Assembly (NCBI RefSeq): GCF_006494775.1
Contig: NZ_CP041146.1
Location: 248,001 to 312,000 of the forward strand
Length of the DNA: 64,000 nucleotides
Source: Nocardioides humi
GTDB lineage: Bacteria > Actinomycetota > Actinomycetes > Propionibacteriales > Nocardioidaceae
Direction of reading: 5' to 3'
The position numbers and the translations under genes are program-made. Positions 37,100 to 46,827 of this stretch are shown here, piece after piece; the stretch's first letter is position 1, and each line of letters starts with the position of its first letter. The notes beneath the pieces were generated by a model that made no database searches, had not been told where the DNA came from, and saw nothing but the letters and a program-made list of their open reading frames with translations.

Positions 37100-38415
37100 G
37101 TGGCGCGCATCGTCGTCGTCGGCGGCGGTCTCGGCGGCATGGCCGCCGCCGCCCGGCTGGCCAAGGCGGGGCACGAGGTGGCGCTCCTGGAGGCCTCCCA
37201 CCGGCTCGGGGGCGCGCTCGCGCCCGTCGAGCAGGACGGCTACCGGTGGGACGCCGGACCGGCGTCCACGCTGCTGCCGGCCGCGCTGCGCGACCTGTTC
37301 CGCAAGTCGGGCCGGCCGCTGGAGAAGGAGCTGGGGAGCGACCTGGAGCCGCTCCCGGTGCTGCGCGAGCACCGGTTCGCCGACCGCACGTCGGTGCTGC
37401 TGCCCGGCGGCTCCCGGGCCGACCAGATCGCGGCGTTCGACGAGCTCGGGCCGGGCCTCGGCGAGAAGTGGGCCCAGCACGTCGACGTCTACGGGCCGGT
37501 GTGGGACGTCCTGCGCCGCCACTACGTCGAGGTCCCCTGGGACCCGCGCACCAAGGGCGCGGTCCCCAAGGAGCTGGACTCGATGTTCGACATCCGCGAG
37601 ACCCTCCACCGGCGGCTGCGGCACGCGTTCCGCGACGACCGGCTGGCGCTCGTCGCCGGGCACCCGGCCGTCGCCGAGGGCCACGAGCTGCGCAATGTGC
37701 CGTCGTGGGTCGGGGTCACCGCCTATCTCGAGCAGTGCTTCGGCGGCTGGCGCGTCCCGGGCGGGATGGGCCGGGTCGCCGAGCTGCTCGGCGCCCGGCT
37801 CGGGACCCGCGGGGTGCAGGTCCGCACCGGCGTCGAGGTCGAGGACCTGGTCGTGCGGGAGGGCCGGGTGGTCGCCGTGCGCACCGCCGAGGGCGAGGCC
37901 GACGCCGATGCCGTCGTCGTCGCGGTCGACCCGCGCCGCCTGCCCGTGCTGGCGCCGTACGTCGAGCGGACCATGCCGGCGATCCCGCCGGTGGTGGCCC
38001 ATGTCGGCCTCGCCGGCGACGTGCCGGACCTCCCCCACGAGCTGGTCATCCACGAGGAGCCGCTGCTCACCGTGCGGCCGGGCGGCACCGCGCCCGACGG
38101 CGGCACCGCCTGGACCGTCCACGGCCGCGGCAAGATCGCCGAGGACCTGCTCGACGCGCTCGCGCGCCACAGGATCGACGTCCGCGAGAACGTCGTCACC
38201 CGGGTCGACCTCTCCCCCGCGACCAGGTCGCGCAGTGGCGCGGCTCGCCGATGGGCGTGCTCTGGCAGGGCCGGGGCACGGTACGACGCCGGCTCGGCCC
38301 CTCGACCCCCGTCGCCGGCGTCTACGCCGCCGGCGCGCACACCGCTCCCGGCGCCGGCGTGCCGTTCGTGGCGCAGTCGGCGGCACTGGTCGCGCAGCTG
38401 ATCGGGCCGACCTGA
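37100..38415 (+). CDS. FAD-dependent amine oxidase/phytoene desaturase-like protein (apparent frameshift)
   Basis: NAD(P)-binding N-terminus (RIVVVGGGLGGMAAAARLAKAG) followed by the GG motif typical of flavin amine oxidases and carotenoid desaturases (HRLGGALAP ... GYRWDAGPAS). The C-terminal FAD-binding segment (GVYAAGAHTAPGAGVPFVAQSA) is in another frame. The switch is at a five-base C run near 38214-38218, and one extra C restores LSPRDQVAQWRGSPMG, giving about 438 residues. Carotenoid or isoprenoid oxidation is plausible but unproven. Confidence 0.82.
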
Positions 38416-38431
38416 GCCTGAGCCCGGCCGG

Positions 38432-39322
38432 TCAGACCGTGATCTGCAGCGCCTCGAAGATCTCCAGCGTCGCCTTCGAGCGGTTCAGCGTGTAGAAGTG
38501 CAGGCCGGGCGCACCGCCGGCGAGCAGCTCGTCGCAGAGCTCGGCGGCGATCCGGATCCCCTCGGCCCGCACGGCGGCGGGATCGCCGTCGTAGGCGCTG
38601 ATCCGCTCGACGATGTCGCCGGGCACGCTGGTGCCGATCAGCTCGCCCTGCCGGCGGATGGCGGCGAGGTTCAGGATCGGCATGATGCCCGGCAGGATCG
38701 GGATGTCGACGCCGCGGTCGCGGACCCGCTCGACCAGCGCGAAGTAGTCGGACGCCCGGAAGAACATCTGGGTGACGGCGAACTCCGCGCCCGCGCGGGC
38801 CTTGGCGACGAGCACGTCGGCGTCGGCGTCGAGGGAGTCGGCGGACGGGTGGCCCTCGGGGAACGCGGCGATGCCGACCCGGAAGTCACCGCGCGAGCGC
38901 GCCAGCTCGACCAGCTCGACGGCGTAGTTGAGTCCGCCGTCGGTCGGCGTCCAGTCGGCGCGCGGGCCCTCCTGCGGGTCGCCCCGCAGCGCCATCACGT
39001 GGTTGACGCCCTCGGCGACGTAGGAGTCGAGGATGCCCTCGAGCTCGTCGCGGGTGTGGCCGACGCAGGTGAGGTGCGCCATCGGGACCATCGACGTCTC
39101 GCGGGCGATCCGGCCGGTGATCGCGACGGTCTTGTCGCGGGTGCTGCCGCCGGCGCCGTACGTCACCGACACGAAGGTCGGGCGGTAGGGCTCGAGCGCG
39201 CGGATCGCGTCCCAGAGCTGGGTCTCACCCGCCTCGTCCTTGGGCGGGAAGAACTCGAAGGAGAAGGATCGGCCACCCTCGCGGATGATCTCGCCGAGGG
39301 AGCGCCCAGCACCGGTGGTCAT
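38432..39322 (-). CDS. metF: Methylenetetrahydrofolate reductase
   Basis: FAD-dependent reduction of 5,10-methylene-THF to 5-methyl-THF for methionine synthesis. A 296-residue TIM barrel with the N-terminal FSFEFFPPKDEAGE, SVTYGAGGSTRDKT, the MAHLTCVGHTRDEL folate/flavin region and MALRGDPQEGP. The ATG at 39322 has no ribosome binding site but lies 7 bases from a TACACT -10 element, so the transcript is probably leaderless. Confidence 0.95.
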   Translation of the reverse strand: MTTGAGRSLGEIIREGGRSFSFEFFPPKDEAGETQLWDAIRALEPYRPTFVSVTYGAGGSTRDKTVAITGRIARETSMVPMAHLTCVGHTRDELEGILDSYVAEGVNHVMALRGDPQEGPRADWTPTDGGLNYAVELVELARSRGDFRVGIAAFPEGHPSADSLDADADVLVAKARAGAEFAVTQMFFRASDYFALVERVRDRGVDIPILPGIMPILNLAAIRRQGELIGTSVPGDIVERISAYDGDPAAVRAEGIRIAAELCDELLAGGAPGLHFYTLNRSKATLEIFEALQITV

Positions 39323-39329
39323 GGGCCGC

Positions 39330-39335
39330 AGTGTA
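39330..39335 (-). promoter_or_regulatory. -10 element for a leaderless metF transcript
   Basis: TACACT on the minus strand ends 7 bases before the metF ATG. The divergent polyprenyl synthetase promoter lies about 50 bases away. Confidence 0.5.
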
Positions 39336-39385
39336 GGTGGCCCCGCGGGCTCGGGCCCGGGCATCTCGCCGATCACGGGTGTCAC

Positions 39386-39391
39386 TAGGCT
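39386..39391 (+). promoter_or_regulatory. -10 element for a leaderless polyprenyl synthetase transcript
   Basis: TAGGCT lies 7 bases upstream of the GTG at 39399, with no ribosome binding site between them. Confidence 0.5.
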
Positions 39392-39398
39392 CACTCGG

Positions 39399-40487
39399 GT
39401 GACACAGCAGGCGTGGGACCCGACCGCTTTCCGGACCGAGGTCCAGGCCACCCTCGACGCCTTCCTGGCCGACCAGGCGACCCGGCTGGCCCCGCTCGGC
39501 GGCGACGCCGCGCGCCTGCTGTCCGAGGCGCGGGTCACCGTGACGGGCGGCAAGCGGTTCCGGGCCGCGTTCTGCCACTGGGGGTACGCCGCGCTCGCCG
39601 GTGCCCCGTCGGGCGCCGATGCCGAGGCGGTACGACGGGCCGCCGCCGCGCTCGAGCTCCTCCACGCCAGCGCCCTGGTCCACGACGACCTGATGGACGC
39701 CTCCGACACCCGCCGCGGCCGCTCCGCGACCCACCGCACCTTCGAGCGCGCCCACCGCGCCGACGGCTGGCGCGGCGACCCGGAGCAGTACGGCGCCGCC
39801 GCGGCCATCCTGCTCGGCGACCTGCTGCTGTCCTGGGCCGACGAGCTGCTGCGTCGCTGTGGCCTGGGCTGGGACCGGGTCGGGCCCGCGCTCGAGGTGT
39901 TCGACCTGTGCCGCTCCGAGGTGATCGCCGGGCAGTTCCTCGACGTGTCCGTGCAGGCGCGCGGCCGCGCCGACGTCGCACAGGCGATGACGGTGCTGCG
40001 CTACAAGTCCGCGAAGTACTCCATCGAGCGCCCGCTCCACGTCGGTGCCGCCCTCGCCGGGGCCGACCCCGCCGCGCTCGACCTGCTCACCGGGTTCGGG
40101 CTGCCGCTGGGCGAGGCCTTCCAGCTGCGCGACGACCTGCTCGGCGTGTTCGGCGACCCCGCCACCACCGGCAAGCCCGCGGGCGACGACCTCGTCGAGG
40201 GCAAGCGGACCGTGCTCGTCGCGCTCGCCCTCGACCACGCCGCTCCCGCCGACGCCGAGCGGCTCGACGCCGCCCTCGGCACGCCGCTGGCCGAGCCCGA
40301 GGTCGCCGAGCTGCGCGCGATCATCGACGGCTGCGGCGCCCGCGCCGAGGTCGAGACGATGATCGACGACCTCGCCCGGCAGGCGGTCGAGGCGCTGCGC
40401 CGCGGCCAGGCCGAGGCGGGCTGGGACGCCGAGGCGTGCGGGGTGCTGGAGCAGCTCGCGGCCGCCGCCACCCGCCGCACCCGCTGA
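39399..40487 (+). CDS. Polyprenyl diphosphate synthase (IdsA-like)
   Basis: Trans-isoprenyl diphosphate synthase, 362 residues, extending allylic diphosphates with IPP. The first Asp-rich motif is LVHDDLMDASDTRRG (DDxxD) and the second is FQLRDDLLGVFG. The surrounding GGKRFR motif is present. Its position next to metF and ahead of the Rv2175c/PknL-like genes parallels the M. tuberculosis Rv2172c-idsA2-Rv2175c-pknL block. Chain length cannot be fixed from sequence; GGPP or longer is likely. Confidence 0.92.
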   Translation: MTQQAWDPTAFRTEVQATLDAFLADQATRLAPLGGDAARLLSEARVTVTGGKRFRAAFCHWGYAALAGAPSGADAEAVRRAAAALELLHASALVHDDLMDASDTRRGRSATHRTFERAHRADGWRGDPEQYGAAAAILLGDLLLSWADELLRRCGLGWDRVGPALEVFDLCRSEVIAGQFLDVSVQARGRADVAQAMTVLRYKSAKYSIERPLHVGAALAGADPAALDLLTGFGLPLGEAFQLRDDLLGVFGDPATTGKPAGDDLVEGKRTVLVALALDHAAPADAERLDAALGTPLAEPEVAELRAIIDGCGARAEVETMIDDLARQAVEALRRGQAEAGWDAEACGVLEQLAAAATRRTR

Positions 40488-40512
40488 CTCCTCGCCGGTC
40501 GTCGCGGGAAGC

Positions 40513-40923
40513 TCAGTCCAGCAGCGGTACGCCCTCCGGACCCGGTCCGCGCAGGAGCACCTCGACCTCCGGATCGGCGTCGCCGCGCTCCCCCAGCACC
40601 TCCAGCAGGATGCCGAACCAGCGCGGCTCGGCCCGTGCGAGCCCGGCCCAGGCGTCCCAGAGCAGGACGGTCCGGCCGGGCAGGTCGCGCAGGCTGTCGT
40701 TGAGGGCGTCCAGGTTGGCGCCGTAGTGGTCGCCGAACGCCAGGGCGTCGCCGATCGCGTGCAGCACGCCGGCCCGGGTCTGCAGACCGGCGCCGTCGAC
40801 GTACCCGAAGGCCCAGCCGGCGTGCTCGACGGCGCGCCGGACGTCGGCGACGTCGAGCGCCGACTCCCATCGATGGACGCCGGGGGCGTGGCGCCCGGCG
40901 AGGACGGCGGCCAGACCGCTCAT
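40513..40923 (-). CDS. Barstar family ribonuclease inhibitor
   Basis: A 136-residue protein whose C-terminal 90 residues fit the barstar fold: a central FGDHYGANLDALNDSLRDLP helix with the acidic inhibitor residues, and a final LLEVLGERGD region. It is encoded immediately after the secreted ribonuclease, with an ATGA overlap, which is the classic toxin-immunity order. It should bind and neutralise that ribonuclease in the cytoplasm. Confidence 0.88.
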   Translation of the reverse strand: MSGLAAVLAGRHAPGVHRWESALDVADVRRAVEHAGWAFGYVDGAGLQTRAGVLHAIGDALAFGDHYGANLDALNDSLRDLPGRTVLLWDAWAGLARAEPRWFGILLEVLGERGDADPEVEVLLRGPGPEGVPLLD

Positions 40924-41456
40924 CGATCCTCCCGGATCCGCTCGAAGGACGCGTAGTGGTCGGCGGTCCAGTACAGCTCGCCGCCGTCGCCGGCGATGAT
41001 CCGCCGCGCGCCGCGATGGCTCACACCGGGCGTGTCGACGGTGTACTCCGCGTAGTAGCCGCGCGGCCGATCGGGCAGCAGGCCCTCGAAGTTGCCGAAG
41101 GTGGAGCCGTCCTTGCCGGGGTACGGGAACGGGCCGCCGGCCTCGATCAGCGCCACGGTCGCGGCGGCCTCCGGGGGCAGGTCGGCCAGGTCGACGTACG
41201 GGAGGCCGTGCTCGTCGCGCGAGGGCGCCGGGGTCGTCGCCGGGGTCGTCGCCGGGGTCGTCGCCGGGGTCGTCGCCGGGGTCGTCGCCGGGGTCGTCGC
41301 CGGGGTCGTCGCCGGGGAGGATGCCGACGGCGTGTCCGCGGCCCGGTCGGGCGCGTCGCCGGACCCGCGGGACTGCAGCCACCACACGCCCAGCAGCAGG
41401 ACGACGGTGATCGCCGTGGAGACGACCTGGGTCGTACGCCGGCTCAGCCGCGGCAC
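40920..41456 (-). CDS. Secreted or anchored guanyl-specific ribonuclease (RNase Sa/barnase-like)
   Basis: A 178-residue protein with an N-terminal signal/anchor helix (VVSTAITVVLLLGVWWLQ), a (PATT)7 linker and a C-terminal ribonuclease domain of about 95 residues. The domain shows the microbial RNase pattern: DLPPEAAATVALIEAGGPFP, GNFEGLLPDRPRGYYAEYTV with the catalytic Glu, HRGARRII with the Arg residues, and DHYASF with the catalytic His. The start is GTG at 41456. Its partner barstar gene follows directly. A role in interbacterial competition or defence is inferred only. Confidence 0.86.
   Translation of the reverse strand: MPRLSRRTTQVVSTAITVVLLLGVWWLQSRGSGDAPDRAADTPSASSPATTPATTPATTPATTPATTPATTPATTPAPSRDEHGLPYVDLADLPPEAAATVALIEAGGPFPYPGKDGSTFGNFEGLLPDRPRGYYAEYTVDTPGVSHRGARRIIAGDGGELYWTADHYASFERIREDR
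41227..41310 (-). repeat. Seven tandem 12-bp units encoding PATT
   Basis: Seven perfect copies of gccggggtcgtc (plus strand) encode the Pro-Ala-Thr-Thr linker between the anchor and the ribonuclease domain. Their identity at all positions, including synonymous ones, implies recent expansion. Confidence 0.93.
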
Positions 41457-41466
41457 GTGCGACGCC

Positions 41467-41838
41467 TCAGAGCGCGAGCGCCTGGGCGCGGCGCTTGACC
41501 TCCGAGCCGCGGTTCTCGCGCAGCGCGTCGATGGGCCGGCCGGGCAGGTCGGCGTCGAGGAAGATCCAGGCGATGCACTCCCGGTCGTCGAAACCGTTGT
41601 CGTGGAGCAGGGTCAGCAGCCCGGGCAGGCCCTTCACCGGCTCGCCGTCGACGAGGAGGAGCGCCGGCACGCCCTGCGGCCGGCCGTCGCCGGGCACCGC
41701 CGCCGCGAGCTGGTGCTCGCGCACCATGGTGCGCACCTTGGCCGGGGTGACGCCGATCTCGGCGGCGGCCTGGTCCCAGTCCAGCCAGTCCTCGACGAGG
41801 GCGGCGAGGTCGTGGTCGGCCAGTCGCGGTTCGGTCAT
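41467..41838 (-). CDS. Rv2175c family DNA-binding protein
   Basis: A 123-residue protein with an N-terminal helix-turn-helix (LDWDQAAAEIGVTPAKVRTMVREHQLAA). The C-terminal Rv2175c-type domain contains GVPALLLVDGEPVKGLPGLL and IAWIFLDADLPGRPIDALRENRGSEVKRRAQ. In M. tuberculosis the orthologue is a DNA-binding substrate of PknL, and here it is divergent from a PknL-like kinase. It is probably phosphorylated by that kinase (inferred from context). Confidence 0.9.
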   Translation of the reverse strand: MTEPRLADHDLAALVEDWLDWDQAAAEIGVTPAKVRTMVREHQLAAAVPGDGRPQGVPALLLVDGEPVKGLPGLLTLLHDNGFDDRECIAWIFLDADLPGRPIDALRENRGSEVKRRAQALAL

Positions 41839-41952
41839 GGTCCCATCCTCCCCCACGGCGTGGCTGCGCGCCGGTGTGGGTCGGCGCCGTACCATGGTCG
41901 CTCCGGTCACCTTCCCCGGCCGGACCAGATGAACATGCACAGGAGGGTCGCT

Positions 41953-44135
41953 GTGCACGAAGACCAGCGCGCCCGCGGCGGCACCGCCGCGCGCCCCGGC
42001 GACCCCTCGCCGCGCATCGAGGACCACCGGTACGGCCGCCTGCTCGACGGGCGGTACCGGATCGGCGTCCGGATCGCCCGCGGCGGCATGGCCAGCGTCT
42101 ACGAGGCCGTCGACACCCGGCTGGACCGCACGGTCGCGGTCAAGATCATGCATCCCGGCCTGGGCGACGCGTCCACGCAGGACGACGAGTCGTTCGCCCG
42201 CCGGTTCGTGAGCGAGGCCAAGGCGGCGGCCCGGCTCTCGCACCCCAACGTGGTCGCGGTGTTCGACCAGGGGCGCGACGACAGCGACGGCACGGTCTAC
42301 CTCGTCATGGAGTACGTCCCGGGGCACACCCTGCGCGACACCGTCGGCAAGGAGGCGCCGATGTCGCCCGAGCGGGCGCTCGCGGTGCTCGACCCGGTGC
42401 TCTCCGCGCTCGGCGCCGCCCACCGCGCGGGCCTGATCCACCGCGACGTGAAGCCCGAGAACGTCCTCATCGCCGACGACGGGCGGATCAAGGTCGCCGA
42501 CTTCGGCCTGGCCAAGGCGGTCAGCGCCGACACGCAGCACACCGCGACCAACGGCGTCCTCATCGGCACCGTCTCCTATCTCGCGCCCGAGCTGGTCGTC
42601 GAGCAGCGGGCCGACGCCCGCGCCGACGTGTACGCCGCCGGCGTGATCCTCTTCGAGCTGCTGACCGGCACCAAGCCCCACACCGGCGAGACGCCGATCG
42701 CGGTGGCCTACCGCCACGTCCACGAGGACGTCCCGCGGCCGTCCACGGTCGTGCCCGGCATCCCCGACTACGTCGACGCGCTGGTCGTGCGGGCGACCAC
42801 CCGCGACGCCGGCCAGCGCCCCGCCGACGCGACCGTGCTGCTGCATCACGTGCGCCGGGTCGTCCAGGCGCTCCACGACGGCGTCCGCTCCGATCCCGAG
42901 CTGGTGGCCGACCTGATGCCGACGGCCCGGGTCGTCGAGCAGGACTCCCCCGCCGGCGTCGGCGGCGACACGACACCGGAGCCGGTCAGCTCGCTGTGGG
43001 GCGGGATGCCCGACCCGATCGCCGAGGAGCCCCCCAGCGCGGTGCCGGCTGGGTCGAGCGCGTCTCCGGCGGCGCGAAAGGCAGCAAGCTGCCGGAGGCC
43101 GCCTCTCGCCGCACTGCCGACCAATCGGTCCGGACCGCCGTCCGTCCTCCGGCGCCGCCGCGCGAGCAGACGTCCGTCATCGCCGGGCCCCCGCAGCCCC
43201 CGCAGCCACCGCCCGCGCGGCCGGCGAAGCGGCGCCGTCGCGGCAAGGGCATCACGATCGCGCTGGTCCTCGTCGTGCTCGCGGCCGCGGTCGGCGGCAC
43301 CGCCTGGTGGGTCGGCTGGGGCCGCTACACCACGACGCCCGGGGTGATCGGGCTGGAGCAGGCGGCGGCGCAGGCGAAGCTCGACAAGGCCGGCCTGGGC
43401 GTGCGGGTCGGCGAGGAGGTCTACTCCGAGAGCGTCGAGAAGGGCGTGGTCATCTCCACCGACCCGCGGCCCGGCGCGCGGATCCTCCCCGACGGCGACG
43501 TGACCCTGGTCGTCTCGCTCGGCCCGGAGCGCTACGACGTCCCCGACCTGACCGGCAAGAGCGTCGAGGAGGCGGAGGCGGCGCTGGCGGAGGTGAAGTT
43601 CGTCGCCGGACAGCCGGTCGAGAAGTGGTCGGAGACGGTCGAGGCCGGCCGGGTGATCCGGAGCCAGCCCGCCTTCGGCACGCCCGAGGCCGCCGCGCTG
43701 CCCGTCGGGTCCTCGGTGACCCTGGTCGTCTCGAAGGGCCGCAAGCCGATCGAGGTCCGCAGCTGGGTGGGCAAGGACGCCGCCAAGGCCACCCAGGCCC
43801 TGGAGAAGAAGGGCCTCAAGGTCGAGGTCACCGACGAGGTCTACAGCGACACCGTCGCCAAGGGCCGCGTGATCAGCCAGACGCCCGACTCCGGCACCCT
43901 CCACAAGCAGGACACCGTGCAGCTCGTGGTGTCGAAGGGGCCTGAGCTCGTGGCCGTCCCGGCGGTGCGCTACCTGTCCACCGACGACGCGGTCGAGAAG
44001 CTCGAGGACCTCGGCTTCGAGGTGCGGAAGGAGCGGGCGACGATCTACCTCAGCGGATCGGTCGCCTGGGACACCGACCCGAAGTCCGGCACGAAGCTCG
44101 CGAAGGGCAGCACGGTCGTCCTGTACGTCGTCTGA
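41953..44135 (+). CDS. PASTA-domain serine/threonine protein kinase, PknL-like (apparent frameshift)
   Basis: Membrane Ser/Thr kinase sensing cell-wall fragments. The kinase domain has the G-loop IARGGMASVYEA, VAVKIM Lys near residue 62, catalytic IHRDVKPENV near 161 and VADFGLAKA. A basic juxtamembrane region (AKRRRRGKG), one helix and four PASTA repeats follow. The kinase and PASTA parts are in different frames; the switch falls at a six-C run at 43030-43035, and a seventh C restores about 727 residues. The GTG at 41953 follows AGGAGGG. Neighbours match the PknL locus of mycobacteria. Confidence 0.92.
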
Positions 44136-44175
44136 CCGGACGGGTCTGCCGCCACGGCGGGTCTGCGCCACCGCG

Positions 44176-44196
44176 GCCGTCCCCGGCCGGGGTGGC
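44176..44196 (+). terminator. Possible terminator after the PASTA kinase
   Basis: A 21-base hairpin (stem of 8 pairs, two of them G-U, 5-base loop) lies 40 bases after the kinase stop. No U-tract follows. It is weak evidence for transcript termination before the SRPBCC gene. Confidence 0.3.
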
Positions 44197-44255
44197 GCTC
44201 GACGCGTTCCGGGCGCACCATGGGTTCCTGGGGGACGCGAACCTACGGAGTCGAC

Positions 44256-44738
44256 ATGGCCGGTCACATCATCCACGTGCACACCACCATCCCCGCCCCG
44301 CCGGACCAGGTCTGGGACGTCATCACCGACGTCGCCCACGCCGGCGACGTGCTGCGCAGCGTCAGCGACAGCGAGCTGCTCACCGAGGGGACGTACGACG
44401 TCGGGACGACCTGGCGCGAGCGGCGCACCCTGTTCGGGCACCACGGGCCGGAGCAGCTGCAGGTCGTGGAGTCGGAGCCGCCGCGCCGTACCGTCGTCGA
44501 GGCCGAGGTCGGCCACGACGTCATCCGCACCGCCTACCGCCTCACCCCGTCCGGCCCGGACGCGACGGGCACCCGGCTGGCCATGACCACGACGGTGGAG
44601 ATGAGCCACCGCTCGGCGCTGTCGCGGGCGATGTGGTCGATGTTCGGCGGCTTCAGCTACGACCGCACCCGCAAGGTGCTCGAGCACGACCTCGAGGACA
44701 TCGAGGCGGAGGCGTGCCGCCGGGCGACCACTCCGTGA
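44256..44738 (+). CDS. SRPBCC family protein
   Basis: A 160-residue START/Bet v 1-like lipid- or ligand-binding fold. The opening HIIHVHTTIPAPPDQVWDVI is the usual first strand and helix, and the C-terminal helix (RKVLEHDLEDIEAEAC) closes the cavity. I chose ATG 44256 because GGAG lies 5 bases upstream. The ligand is unknown. Confidence 0.85.
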   Translation: MAGHIIHVHTTIPAPPDQVWDVITDVAHAGDVLRSVSDSELLTEGTYDVGTTWRERRTLFGHHGPEQLQVVESEPPRRTVVEAEVGHDVIRTAYRLTPSGPDATGTRLAMTTTVEMSHRSALSRAMWSMFGGFSYDRTRKVLEHDLEDIEAEACRRATTP

Positions 44739-44789
44739 CCCGCTTCTGCTGACGGCTCACCACCGCGTCGGGGTACGGTGAGCCCCGCG

Positions 44790-45818
44790 ATGACCACCCC
44801 GACGCACTGCACCGACTGCGGGCACACGCTCGGGGTCGGCCGGTTCTGCACGAACTGCGGGCAGCCCGTACCCGGCCGGCACCCGGAGGCGGCGCCCGCT
44901 GCGAGCGCGCCCGTCGTGCCGCCGCCGACGGGACAGCTGCCGCCGGCCGCGCGCTACCCGCTGTACGCCGACGCCCCGACCACGCCCCCGGGCCCGGCCG
45001 GCCCGCCGCCGGCGCCGGTGACGCAGGTCGTGCCGACGCCGGCGCCGTACGTGCCCGCCGCCGGCGCCGCGCCCGCGCCCGGAGGGTCGCAGGACCGGGG
45101 TACGCCGTGGCTGCCGTGGGCGATCGGCGTCGTGGTGCTCGCGCTGGTCGCGGGGGTCGGCGCGTTCCTGCTGGTCAGCGCCGGCGGGGACGACGACGGC
45201 GGCCGCGCCGGCGACGACCGCACCGGCTCCGCGCAGAACCAGCGCACCGACGACGTCACCCCGTCGCCGCCCGACGGGTCCGAGGACCCCCAGCCCGACA
45301 GCACCGGGACCGGTGGACCGGTGGAGGCGCCCGCACCCGGCGACGTCACCGACCTGACCTCGACGGCGACGGCCGAGGTCCCCGCGACCGCGCCCGAGTC
45401 GGTCGACCGGCAGAACAACCCGGTCACCTTCGGCGCGGCCAACATGCTCGACGGCCGGCCCCGCACCTCGTGGCGGATGCCCGGCGACGGCACCGGCGCG
45501 ACCCTCGTCTTCGACCTCGGCCAGGAGGTCGTGCTGACCGAGGTCGGCCTGATCAACGGGTACGCCAAGGTCGACGGCCCGGACAACTGGTACCGCGGCA
45601 ACCGGCGGATCCGCACCGTGCAGTGGGAGTTCGACGACGGCACCCGGATCACGCAGGACCTCGCCGACCGCCGCAAGATGCAGGTCATCCCCGTCGGGCC
45701 GGTGGCCACCACCCGGGTCGTGCTCCACCTGGTCGAGGTGACCGCCCCCGGCAAGGGATCGACCGGCCGCGACTTCACCGCGATCAGCGACGTCCGGTTC
45801 CGGGGCGCCCCGGCCTGA
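44790..45818 (+). CDS. Zinc-ribbon membrane protein with discoidin-like C-terminal domain
   Basis: A 342-residue protein. An N-terminal zinc ribbon (CTDCG ... CTNCG) is followed by a Pro/Ala-rich linker and one membrane helix (about residues 110-132). An acidic low-complexity stretch comes next, then a C-terminal domain of about 140 residues. That domain ([20 protein letters not shown] and [14 protein letters not shown]) resembles the NADase-type glycan-binding discoidin fold. It probably presents a carbohydrate-binding domain outside the membrane. The role is unknown. Confidence 0.82.
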   Translation: MTTPTHCTDCGHTLGVGRFCTNCGQPVPGRHPEAAPAASAPVVPPPTGQLPPAARYPLYADAPTTPPGPAGPPPAPVTQVVPTPAPYVPAAGAAPAPGGSQDRGTPWLPWAIGVVVLALVAGVGAFLLVSAGGDDDGGRAGDDRTGSAQNQRTDDVTPSPPDGSEDPQPDSTGTGGPVEAPAPGDVTDLTSTATAEVPATAPESVDRQNNPVTFGAANMLDGRPRTSWRMPGDGTGATLVFDLGQEVVLTEVGLINGYAKVDGPDNWYRGNRRIRTVQWEFDDGTRITQDLADRRKMQVIPVGPVATTRVVLHLVEVTAPGKGSTGRDFTAISDVRFRGAPA

Positions 45819-45834
45819 CCGGGCGCCCGGGAGC

Positions 45835-46827
45835 TCAGAGCGAAGCGAGCGTCCTCGCGGCCCGCTCGGCGTCGGCGCGGGTGACGTCGAGGTGGGTGAC
45901 CAGCCGGATCGTGCGCGCGCCGACGGCGCCGACCAGCACGCCGGCCTCCCCGGCGCGCGCGACGAAGCCCGGCGCGTCGTCGACGTCGAAGGCCACGATA
46001 TTGGTGTCGACGCCCGCCGGATCGGCGCCGACGGCCTCCGCGAGCAGCCGGGCGTGGGCGTGGTCGTCGGCGAGCCGCTCGACGTGGTGGTCGAGCGCGT
46101 GCAGGCCGGCGGCGGCGAGGATCCCGACCTGCCGCATGCCGGCGCCGAGCCGCTTGCGGCGTACCCGCGCCTCGGTCACGACCTCCCGGCTCCCGAGCAG
46201 CAGCGAGCCGGCGGGGGCGCCGAGGCCCTTGGAGAGGCACACGGCCAGCACGTCCGCCACCGCGCCGTACGACGCCAGCGGGGTGGCGGTCGCGACGTGG
46301 GCGTTCCAGATCCGGGCGCCGTCGAGGTGCACCGCGACCGACCGGGCGTCGGCGAACGCGCGCAGCGCCTGGAGATCGGCGAGCGGGAGCACCGCTCCCC
46401 CGGCGAAGTTGTGGGTGTTCTCGACCGAGAGCGCCGCGGTCGGCACGAAGTACGGGCCGAGGTCGGGCGCGAACAGGTCCGCCAGCGCGGCGAGGTCGAC
46501 CTGGCCGCGCGGATGGGACCAGGTGCGCATGGTCAGCCCGCTGACCGCGCCGTGGGCGCCGAGCTCGGCGCGGGCGATGTGGGCCCGGGCCTCGCACAGC
46601 ACCTCCTGGCCGGGCGCGACCACGGCCGCCACCGCGAGCACGTTGGCCAGCGACCCGGTCGGCGTGAACAGCGCCGCCTCGTGGCCGAACAGCCCCGCGA
46701 CGCGCTCCTCCAGGGCCTGGACCGTGGGGTCCTCGCCGTACACGTCGTCACCGACCTCCGCCGCCGCCATCGCGGCCCGCATCGCCTCGGTCGGGCGGGT
46801 GACGGTGTCGGAGCGGAGGTCGATCAC
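45835..46827 (-). CDS. Low-specificity threonine aldolase
   Basis: PLP enzyme of the beta-eliminating lyase family, 330 residues, splitting threonine to glycine and acetaldehyde. Signatures are [19 protein letters not shown], the substrate region [22 protein letters not shown] with the cofactor Asp, and the PLP lysine in [12 protein letters not shown]. The GTG at 46827 overlaps the aroG stop as GTGA. Confidence 0.93.
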   Translation of the reverse strand: MIDLRSDTVTRPTEAMRAAMAAAEVGDDVYGEDPTVQALEERVAGLFGHEAALFTPTGSLANVLAVAAVVAPGQEVLCEARAHIARAELGAHGAVSGLTMRTWSHPRGQVDLAALADLFAPDLGPYFVPTAALSVENTHNFAGGAVLPLADLQALRAFADARSVAVHLDGARIWNAHVATATPLASYGAVADVLAVCLSKGLGAPAGSLLLGSREVVTEARVRRKRLGAGMRQVGILAAAGLHALDHHVERLADDHAHARLLAEAVGADPAGVDTNIVAFDVDDAPGFVARAGEAGVLVGAVGARTIRLVTHLDVTRADAERAARTLASL

